The notes under the pieces were generated by a model. The model had not been told where the DNA came from. It worked only from the letters and a program-made list of their open reading frames with translations, and searched no databases. Shown here in pieces: positions 55,937 through 64,000 of a stretch of DNA of 64,000 nucleotides. The stretch is from Siderastrea siderea (taxonomy: Eukaryota; Cnidaria; Anthozoa; Scleractinia; Rhizangiidae), in the NCBI GenBank assembly GCA_964030785.1, contig OZ034971.1, positions 20,304,865 through 20,368,864 on the forward strand. The letters are read 5' to 3'. The position numbers and the translations under genes were made by a program. Numbering within the stretch: the first letter of the stretch is position 1; every line of letters begins with the position of its first letter.

Positions 55937-57415
55937 ATGGCGGATGCAGCAGACGACTTATTCTTGTGCGGCGATGATTTTGAGGTGATTTTAGACATTC
56001 TTGACGAAGATGAAGCACTACAGGAACAATTTTCAACTGTTGCTAGTGAAGTAAGTGCAAAGTATCTAAATGTTCATCCGTCCTTAGTCTGTTTCAAAGA
56101 GAATCACGGAGCTAGCCAGAGCTGCACGTGACTGTACTGTCACGTCAGCAAAAAACAGTAAACAAAACATTGGTCCGACGTTTTCAGATGATACTTTTCC
56201 TTTTATAGTCTAGAAATTGCATAAAAATATATTCAGTTTCTTTAGCAGAAGTGCCGGAGGTGTTGAAATTTGCCCGATTATGTTTTGTTTTGAGAAGACT
56301 TCACAGAGTATGGAACGACAACAACAAACTCGATATTCACAATTGTGTCTTCAGGAGACAAGACTAGTAACAAGGTCGTAGATATTAGAGGCCTGGAGAG
56401 TATGATATTATTGAACTATGATTTGAATTCTTTCATTCTCGGGTCCAATCAACAGAGATCGTGTGCAGCGACTGTGGGAAAAAGTACAAGTCAAGAGGAG
56501 GTTACCAAAGGCACAGAGCTACAAAGCACAATTCAAATCAAAACTCACATCATCTGACTTTGCCGCCAAACATTTTTGCTGAGATAATAAGCAATGCTTT
56601 GAAGAGCATTACTGAAAGGGAAGTGTTTGCAGCAGATATACGGAATGAGTTAAAACAGTATGAATATGAAGAGCCTGGAGGGGATACTCAAGAATTCACT
56701 GTGATGAAATTATTTGAAGACTATTTAAAAAATGGGAATGCTGAGAAATTCTATGGCAACTATTATGCTCAAAGGACTATCTCGTAATGCTGCAACACTT
56801 GCGACCAAGGTAGCTGATTACATTCTGTCCTACTGCAAAGGCATTAAGTCTTCTGACAAAAACCCACCTTCTGCTCAAAAAGTACTGCCAGAGAAAGAAC
56901 AAGCTGGTCTGCAGTATGTTGGTGGCTATGTGTTGCACAACTTGCACAAAAAGTATGCAAGAAAGAACACAACAGAGAACCAACAGGCAATGGCAATCTT
57001 GAGAGCTGGTAAACTGGGACATGGATATGAGAGTCAAAAACTGGTATCAAGCTTAAACCGTGGGGGCTTGTGGAACATTACAAAGTATGCACACAACATT
57101 TTTTTGAAAACGGAGTGTCATTTTAGACAATTAACTTCAGTAAGTTCTTTGAAAAAACTGGATATTCCTGGCATAACTCATAACACAGTAACTGACAATG
57201 AGATATTGTCAAGCTATCAATGTATGGTTTCCAATGTTGAAGTGAGCAAAAATGTCTTCCATGCTATTGTAAGTTTGTATATAAGGGTGCGCTCATTTTC
57301 TTGTGCTAAGGACATCATTCAGCGCTACAAAGTAAACGCAAAGCAATCAAAGGGTAAGGCCCTCCGAAAGGAAATCGTGAGGAGTCATGAACAAGAACAA
57401 GTTAGGCAAGACTAA
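55937..57415 (+). pseudogene. C2H2-finger transposon-associated protein
   Basis: The start is in AAAGATGGCGG (Met at 55937). Exon 1 encodes [19 protein letters not shown]...TVASE and ends at 56050 before GTAAGT. Later exons: possibly near 56,355-56,400, then from 56,456 (acceptor AACAG) a C2H2 finger (VCSDCGKKYKSRGGYQRHRATKH), NIFAEIISNALKSI and, after a shift near 56,775, LQYVGGYVLHNLHKKY, NRGGLWNITKYAHNIFLKTE, to a stop at 57,415. The 'LQY.GGYV.HKL' helix recurs in P-element-like and other invertebrate transposon ORFs. The shift means the copy is probably dead. Confidence 0.5.
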
Positions 57416-57816
57416 TGTAAATCGTTTTATTATCCTAGATAAAACATGCCATTATAATAAAATTCTTTGTTGTTTATTATTTGTGCCAAATAGTAGGAAA
57501 AACGTATCATTCAACAAGAGCAATTGAATAAATTCTCAGAACTGTTCACAGGTAATGCAAAAACGATTTTATTATGTCCCAAACAGTCAGAGTATCAAGT
57601 CCTGTGCATGACATGTTTAGAGTCCAGGGGGCTGTTTCTCGAAAGCCCCGGTAACTTTTCAGGCCCGAAAAGCTCTTTTATGTTTGCCGTGTTTGCATTG
57701 AAGAACGAAGTTTCAGTAATTTTGAAAATGATACAATGAAACTATCAGTTAATGATGCAAAATTGACCGGTTCGTGAGCTAGGAACTGTGCTACTATTCA
57801 ACAGGTTTTGATTTTA

Positions 57817-58024
57817 ACCCTTTAAGCCCTAAGCCCTGATGAAAATGAAATTTCTCTTTACAAGATCAATACTTGTTTGAACATTCAAGTGACAAAAATA
57901 AAGGAAGTGATCACTGAGGACAAGAGGTCTTGATATTTAGACAAATTCTCATTACTAGTTCCATAAGAAATATATGGAGATCAGTAATGAGAATATGCAT
58001 TTTTATATCAGGGCTAGAAGGGGC
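57817..58024. repeat. Foldback MITE (about 208 bp)
   Basis: Outer ends CCTTTAAGCCCTAAGCCCTG and ATATCAGGGCTAGAAGGGGC are imperfect inverted repeats. Inner arms ATTCTCATTACT (57,945-57,956) and AGTAATGAGAAT (57,983-57,994) are perfect. Confidence 0.6.
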
Positions 58025-58257
58025 AGTCTCATGGCGATTTTCCTATCTTTTTTGTCACAATTTTGATTAATTTATATCCAAGTACCTTGCTCACACATGA
58101 ATTGCTTTTATACCACCAAGGGGGCAATATTAAATGAAATTTTCAAAACAAAAACAAGCCAAAATTAGTTTTTAGAGATTTTATCCGAGACACAAGGGCA
58201 CCTTGTGAGACCTTTGCGTAAGAACATTGGAACAAAACTTAATGCATAGACTAACAA

Positions 58258-58428
58258 TGTAATGTTCTCAAACTAACGAAAGAATGTCAAAACATCCAAC
58301 GGGATGAACAAACACGTGAAACAGTCCGCCATGTTTCAGAACACCGACGCATGCGTAGTGCATGCTTTAACAGGATGATGCAATACTCTGTTCCAGTCTC
58401 AAACGTATCATCAAGTGACTATGTTACA
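58258..58428 (-). repeat. 3' LTR of the Gypsy element
   Basis: 171 bp. Differs from the other LTR in CCATGTT/CCGTGTT, GCGTAGT/GCATAGT and GTTCCAG/GTTCGAG. Confidence 0.95.
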
Positions 58429-59625
58429 TTCCCCTTCGAAGTACATACGCACGTACTGCACGTAGTCTCTGAGATTGGTAGGCCTTCGGACAACTTGCCC
58501 ACTGGAGGTTTGAACTTGACGATCTTGATCGGGAAATAATGAAGGAATCTCACCAGCTTCTTGGGGTCGGGTGACTGCAGAAGAACAAGGACTTTGTCTT
58601 GCTGGTTGTTCCTGCGGTCGGGACGCGGGCGTAGCCGGGAAACCCATCGGCGAGGTCATGGTTGCAGGTAATCGCCTTTCATAGGTCTTGAGCAACTGAC
58701 TTCTGTTACGTCTCTTCTCTTGACCATTATGATTCACTGTGTACGAGCGCGGGCTTGAATGAATTCCAGTAAGCATGGCAGGTTGCCATTCATTTCCAAC
58801 TCTAACTCTTACGGCTTCTCCATGGTTGAGAGCTGGAAGTGGCCTGGTACCTCGGTTGTAGTACCTGATCTGCTTGAGCTTCTGTTGCTGAAGTTGCGGG
58901 TGACCATCAACAACACGAGGACGAAGAGCGCTAGATGTAGCGGGCAATTTACTTCTCAGCTGTCTACTGTAAAGTAACTGGGCTGGCGAAAAGTCAGTGC
59001 CAGTGAAAGGGGAGGCACGGTATTCCAACAGGGCCAAATAAGGGTCACGCCCTTCGTCAGCAGCTTTCTTCAGCAAACCTTTCAGTGTTTGGACGAATCT
59101 TCCACTCTGTCCATTGGCCTGGGGGTAACAGGGGCTGCTTGGGTTTAACTTGATTCCCCAATCTTGAGCAAAACGCTTGAAAACTGCACTGCTAAATGGC
59201 ATGTTGTCACTAACCAGTTCCAAGGGGATGCCATGCCGAGCAAAAATAGACTTGAAATGCAAGATCAGAGTAGCTGGAGTTTTATCCTCAAGAATGGAGA
59301 TTTCGGGAAACTTCAAATAATAGTCAACGACGACCAGATAATCTTTGCCTTTGAGAGTCATAATATCAGCACCAACTTTCACCCAGGGGCGTTCTGGTAT
59401 GTCATGTGCAATCATTGGCTCTCTGACGTTGCTTGCTCGGTATCGTAGGCATATCGGGCACTGTGAAACCATCTCCTCAATGTCTGAGTTTATGCCAGGC
59501 CAGTATACCAGATGACGCGCTCGGGTCTTGGTTTTTTCAATTCCTAGGTGTGCCTCGTGCAGAAGGACTCTGATTCCTCTCCGCATTGCCTCAGGGATGA
59601 TAATGGCCTCCCCACGAAATAGCAA
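58411..59625 (-). pseudogene. Gypsy integrase segment
   Basis: The upstream HHCC-type finger (HEAHLGIEKTKTRARHLVYW, then CPICLRYR) and the core: first Asp in KVGADIMTL, second Asp in LVSDNMPF. At the position expected for the catalytic Glu (PQANGQSGRFVQ) there is Gly, so this copy should not integrate on its own. The C-terminal SH3-like part is VRVRVGNEWQPAML. The frame runs into the LTR. It is joined to the RNase H part by a shift at about 59,630. Confidence 0.85.
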
Positions 59626-59631
59626 CCCTCT

Positions 59632-60392
59632 GCCTCATGAATCTCCTCTTTACAGTGCCAGAATGGGCGAACTTCCATCGGGAGCAAATTTCTGTGTTGT
59701 GGCCATCCCTCACAGACGACATGGAGTAACGTTTGAAGAGTATTGTCCTGAGCTGTTGCTGCTTTCAGTTCAATGAGTTTCTGGTCACTCACGGGTTTGT
59801 CAGCCACCAGTTCATGGACCATGATTTCCATTTCTTCCTCCAGCTCACTGCCTTCAGCAGTATCCTGGTTTTCCAGATAGGCCCGTGATAAAGTGTCCGC
59901 AAGAAACATGAGACGACCAGGCGTATACGTTACGCGAAGGGAATACCGTTGGAGCTGGAGAAGCATGCGTTGAAGTCTAGGTGGAACCTTGATAAGGGGC
60001 CGGTTGAAAACAGTTTCCAGTGGACGATGATCCGATTGAATTTCACACTCCTTGCCATAGACGTAAGGATGAAATTTTGCGACAGCAAAACAGATAGCAA
60101 GTGTTTCCTTCTCAATTTGGGAATAGTTCTTCTCTGCACTTGTCAGAGCCCTGGAGGCATAGGTGACGGGCTGGTTCTCTTGCAAGAGGCAAGCACCAAG
60201 CCCAGATGATGATGCATCCGCTTGAATTGTGACAGGTTTCTGAACATCGTAAAATCGAAGCAACGGTTGACTGGATAGCACATCTCGAATCTTCTGTAGC
60301 GCCTCCTCGTGTTCGGGCATCCACTGCCATTGGACATCTTCTTTCAGCAAAGACCGAAGTGGCTGGGTGATATCTGACTCGTGTGGAATATA
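59632..60392 (-). pseudogene. Gypsy RNase H segment
   Basis: VTIQADASSSGLGACLLQ (first Asp), YSQIEKETLAICFAV (Glu), IQSDHRPLE (Asp), the RNase H triad. The same frame continues from RT through an in-frame TAG at 60,393-60,395, probably from a Gln codon. Confidence 0.9.
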
Positions 60393-62417
60393 CTATGCTA
60401 GGTACTTGGCTAGGCCCAGAAGTCTTCTCAGTGCTGGCTTTCCATCAGGAGGAGGCATGTTTACTATCGCCTGTACCTTGGAGTCGTCGGGACGCAAACC
60501 ATCTGCCGTTACGATGTTGCCCATGAAATGAACTTGGGGTACTCGAAACTGAATTTTGCTCTGATTGAACTTGACATTCTTCAATCTGGCTCTCTCCATC
60601 ACTTTCTTCAGAATTTGATCGTGATCTTTGTCATCCTCGCCTGCTATGATCATGTCATCTATGATGCAGTGAACGCCTGGGATGTCTCCAAATGTTTCAA
60701 AGTTCCTCTTCTGAATAATTTCACTAGCAGAGCAAATTCCAAAAGGCATTCTTTGGAACCGTTTCCTGCCCCATGGAGTGTTGAATGTGCACAGAAATGA
60801 AGACTGTTCCGTCAGCTTAACTTGCCAGTATGCATCGCGTTGATCCAATACAGTAAACACCTTCTTTCCACTGAGTTTGGCCTGAACTTCCGCTGGGGTA
60901 GGTAGGGTAAAATGCTCTCTTTTAATGGCTTGATTGAGCGACTTAGGGTCTAAACAGATTCTGATGGATCCATTTTTCTTCTTTGTGACCACCAGGTTGT
61001 TGACCCAATCAGTGGGAGAGTCAACTGACACTATTACACCTTTCTCCTCCAGCTGTACAAGAGTTTCGTTTAATTGATCCCGTACAGCAAAGGGAAAATT
61101 TCGCGCTGGCTGTATCTTTGGCTCCACATCTGGTCTCACTTGGATGTCGTACTCTTTCTCAAACTCGCCCAGACCACTAAACACGTCGTGATAGTCTTGA
61201 AGAAACTTCTCTTTCGATATCAGAGAATACTCTGCATGACGAAGTTGCTGAATTCTCTGCACCAAGTCGAGCAACTCACAGGCTGATCTACCCAGGATGG
61301 ACAGACCAGAGTCCACAACGTAAAACTTCAATTTTTGACATGGGCGCGCTCCTATCTTACAGTCAAGCATGACAAAGCCAGAAGGTTTGATGATGTTGTT
61401 TCCAAATGCAGTTAGCACAGCATGGGTAGGGAAAATTGTGGATTCACCGAGATCTTTAGCATTGATCACATTTGCGTCAGCGCCAGTGTCAAGTTTCATC
61501 TCCACCATCTTACCATTTCCAATATTTACACTGACATTCCAGGCATCTGATTTCTCAGTATTGATTCCACCAATGAACAAATCATCACATGGGCCATCGT
61601 CCCCTACGTTATCTGCTTGAAGAATGTTGAGTGACTTCCTTCGGCTAGGATCTACGGTATTACGAGACATACACACTCTAGCAAAATGATGTCTCTTGTT
61701 GCAATTTGTGCAAGTCTTTCCATATGCAGGACATTGACCATAGGGGTGAGAACTACCACAATAATGGCACATACCTCGTTGACTGCCCTGTTGTTGGAAA
61801 GGTGGAACATGGCGTTTTGGTTGCTTCTGACCTTGAATTACATCAATGTTACCTCCAGACGGCGTGCTTTCTTGTCTCATGCGCTGAAATTGCTTTGTTG
61901 AAACTTCGTCCACTCGACAAATCTCGACGGCAGCGTTCAAATCCAGATCTCTTTGTTTGAGAAGTTTCATCTTTACACGCTCACTTTGCACGCCAAATAC
62001 GATCTTGTCGCGAATCATCGTGTCAGTAACGTCAGCAGAGCCGAATTCACATCTGCTTGCCTTGGTTCGCAGATCCGTTAGCAACGAGTCGACCGGTTCA
62101 TCCTCTTGTTGATCTCTTGTCCAGAAAAGGTACCTCTCGTACACCACATTCCGATGAGGTTCCACATATTCACGAAATTTCTGAAGAACATCACTGTATT
62201 TCTCCTTGCTTTCTCCGGACCTGAACTGGAACGTGTCAAAAATTGTTTGAGCGTCGGGTCCAGCTATGTGCAACAACAACGCAACCTGAACTTTTTCCGG
62301 CTTCTTGAACGCTTCGCGAGCGGTGTGGTACACTTCAAAAGACTTCTCCCACTTTTTCCAGCCTTCTGCTACATTCAGAACGTCAAAGTTCATCGGAGAG
62401 GGTGTGGGAAACTCCAT
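60393..62417 (-). pseudogene. Gypsy gag-protease-RT segment
   Basis: Probable start MEFPTPSPMNF at 62417 (an upstream Met at 62459 lies within the LTR). Gag helices, then two CCHC-type knuckles (CHYCGSSHPYGQC; CTNCNKRHHFARVC), protease with LDTGADANVI, then RT: WVNNLVVTKKKNGSIRICLD, FTVLDQRDAYWQVKL, RMPFGICSASE and the catalytic CIIDDM, ending at the TAG. About 675 codons stay open, consistent with youth. Confidence 0.9.
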
Positions 62418-62445
62418 TGCAAAGGAGAACTCACCGCTGCCACCA

Positions 62446-62616
62446 TGTAATGTTCTCAAACTAACGAAAGAATGTCAAAACATCCAACGGGATGAACAAA
62501 CACGTGAAACAGTCCGCCGTGTTTCAGAACACCGACGCATGCATAGTGCATGCTTTAACAGGATGATGCAATACTCTGTTCGAGTCTCAAACGTATCATC
62601 AAGTGACTATGTTACA
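62446..62616 (-). repeat. 5' LTR of the Gypsy element
   Basis: 171 bp, TGTAATG...GTTACA on the plus strand, followed by the duplication AACAA. Confidence 0.95.
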
Positions 62617-62621
62617 AACAA

Positions 62622-63001
62622 AACAACAGATCTAAGAGATATGTCACATTTCCATTCTTATGCCTTCAATAATGTTTCTTTCACATTAGGTATCATTCAC
62701 CTATAAAATATATAACATCACTGCCAAAGTAGCCAATTCACATTTTCCAAAATATTGGCTATTATTATTTTTCTTCTTTTTTTCAGCAATTTTTGAAAAG
62801 TGAAAATATACTTTAAATTATATTCAGGGTAGTCACTAAAGGCAATGGGCTGGGGATCCCCCCCCCCCCCTGCCCAACTACTATAATTAGCATAGAACCA
62901 AGATATCTTACTAATTGTTCAATTCCTTGCCTTATAATAATATTACGTTACCCAGCAACTTGAAAGTGACTGCTCTGAATATTGCACTCAACATTTGTTT
63001 T
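62622..63001. other. 3' flank of the P-type gene
   Basis: Non-coding. A C-run is at about 62,859-62,870. No clear polyadenylation signal chosen. Confidence 0.4.
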
Positions 63002-64000
63002 TCACTGTTTTCTGCATGGTAATTTGACATCAGTAACCTGTTCCCATGCTTTTTCGTTCTCCTTTCTACCTCTTGTGTTTCCACTTTGACATGAAATTGA
63101 CCTTTGAATTCTTATAGTGTTACTGTTACACTCAAATTTGTGGATATCTGGATTGTCACTTCTTCCCAGTTGGCGATGATTCCCAAAATACTCCTCTAAC
63201 GGGTCTTGGCAGAAACGCTCTGTCAACACAAACTCCATTCCTTCTTCCAACAAGAACTTGGTGGCCTCAGTGGCTGAGGAAACTGTAAGCTTGGAGCCTT
63301 CATGTGTCTGCCAGGAAAGAAACATGCGGGCCCTCACATTCTGGGTGAAATTTCCTGGTCTGTTCTCAGTGCTTTCTTTCCACAGTCTGAGGTAGTCGAA
63401 GAAGTTCATCAGGAATTGGAATCTGTGTTAAAGCAAAATTGAAAGAAATGTTTAAAACATTGTCATCATAAGACAGGGATACATGTATGTTGGCATTAAC
63501 AACAAACCAAGCTGTAGGGGATAAAAAGTGAGCAAGTTCTAGCGGTAAAGGTGCTATCAATAGTATCCAATCAGTTATCTTTTGCTTGCTCTAGTATATG
63601 ATTCTACAATATTATTATTATTATTATTTCCTGTTCATAGAAAAAGTTATTTCAAATGTTACAGGTCAAAAATAACTTCATGTTAAATTTTTCAACCTAG
63701 GTTGATTCTCAATTTTCTTTGTCTCCTTTCCCTAATTATTTGTGAATTAGGACTACATGTAGGAGACAAAGAAAATTGAGAATCAACCTAGGTTAAACAA
63801 TATGTTTAATTTTGACCTGTCATAAGAATTTTCAATCAAAACTAGAAACTGACGTGCTTAACAACCCTTTTTAACATCTAAGAATTATTTTTAAAATAAT
63901 ACCTTCCATCATTAAGCGACGTGTAGGGAGCAAGAAATGGCTTGCGCTTTCTCTCATGCGCTGTCCTGCTTCGAACATTTAGGCAGTCAAAGAAGCTGTC
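63002..64000 (-). CDS. P-element-type transposase, C-terminal exons (partial)
   Basis: The gene runs off the window end. The upstream exon (to 63903) reads [20 protein letters not shown] and APYTSLNDG, and ends at a GTATT donor. The last exon (63422-63002) follows an AACACAG acceptor in matching phase: [56 protein letters not shown] (the most conserved P-element C-terminal motif, with the DPLE.FFG acidic pair), NTIRIQRSI, to a TGA. P-type transposases, including vertebrate THAP9, cut and paste DNA with GTP as cofactor. No break is seen in this part; the THAP finger and catalytic core should lie beyond 64,000. Confidence 0.8.
63423..63902 (-). other. Last intron of the P-type gene
   Basis: 480 bp with GT at 63,902-63,901 and AG at 63,424-63,423. 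It holds the foldback MITE and an ATT microsatellite (63,611-63,629). Confidence 0.75.
63661..63820. repeat. 160-bp foldback MITE
   Basis: Outer ends ACAGGTCAAA (63,661-63,670) and TTTGACCTGT (63,811-63,820). The inner arms are long: AACCTAGGTTGATTCTCAAT, continuing to TTTCTTTGTCTCCT, pair exactly with AGGAGACAAAG... at 63,761 onward. A smaller hairpin (CCTAATT / AATTAGG) lies in the loop. Transcribed as an intron it would make a long double-stranded stem. Confidence 0.95.

Larger units (their letters stand above)
58258..62616 (-). mobile_element. Gypsy-type LTR retrotransposon, recent (4.36 kb)
   Basis: LTRs of 171 bp at both ends (TGTAATG...GTTACA) differ at 3 positions by eye. The 5-bp duplication AACAA flanks the element (58,253-58,257 and 62,617-62,621). 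Just inside the 5' LTR (minus strand) lies TGGTGGCAGCGG, the likely primer-binding site; just before the 3' LTR is GAAGGGGAA, the likely polypurine tract. Gag, protease, RT, RNase H and integrase are all present in the usual order. Breaks are one stop and one shift. Confidence 0.95.

Noticed and set aside
62106..62706. Plus-strand frames across the Gypsy 5' LTR
   Set aside because: Antisense shadows of gag and the LTR; no domain.

Overview
This is eukaryotic DNA: genes are split by GT-AG introns, there are many A/T microsatellites, and almost all coding matter is transposon-derived. The mix of families (Penelope, CR1/L2-like LINEs, Crypton-type recombinase, SWIM/YqaJ genes, P-element and PIF/Harbinger transposases, short-LTR Gypsy elements, foldback MITEs) fits a cnidarian, most likely an anthozoan such as a stony coral. 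That assignment is inference from element content; I see no confident conserved host gene, rRNA or intact tRNA.

Layout. 0-9 kb holds decayed relics: a Cys/His-rich ORF relic, a DUF1759-like (BEL/Pao-type) gag relic, a Penelope fragment and a Harbinger-type (DDE_Tnp_4) transposase pseudogene. 9,283-17,290 is one 8,008-bp DNA transposon with an 8-bp target duplication (CATTTATT). Its long inverted ends are built from 9-bp tandem units. Inside are a decayed DDE transposase, a decayed OTU-like/CXC cysteine-cluster module and, on the opposite strand, an apparently intact two-exon DUF3987-like P-loop ATPase gene. 17.7-20.2 kb is a SWIM-YqaJ nuclease pseudogene. 20.4-22.75 kb is a Crypton-type tyrosine recombinase cut in two by a LINE. 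23.2-28.9 kb is a spliced, transposase-like gene ending in a WW domain. 29.2-37.5 kb carries MITEs, tRNA-SINE-like repeats, an internally deleted LTR retrotransposon sitting inside a MITE, and a SAM-domain pseudogene. 38.4-44.9 kb is a MULE-like/SWIM transposase gene broken by two LINEs, one of which has a 130-bp inverted copy of nearby host sequence at its 5' end. 45-57.4 kb has small unrecognised ORFs, minisatellites, a LINE/Penelope chimera and a C2H2-finger pseudogene. 58,258-62,616 is a nearly complete, recent Gypsy element with 171-bp LTRs. The window ends inside a P-element-type transposase gene on the minus strand, with a foldback MITE in its last intron.

How it fits together. This is a layered transposon graveyard. 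The order of several insertions can be read directly: MITE before the LTR element; MULE before its two LINEs; Crypton before its LINE. The item most worth following is the 8-kb transposon, because its transposase is dead but its ATPase gene keeps an open frame, canonical splice sites and matching phase. Everything was read by eye; no database search was run.
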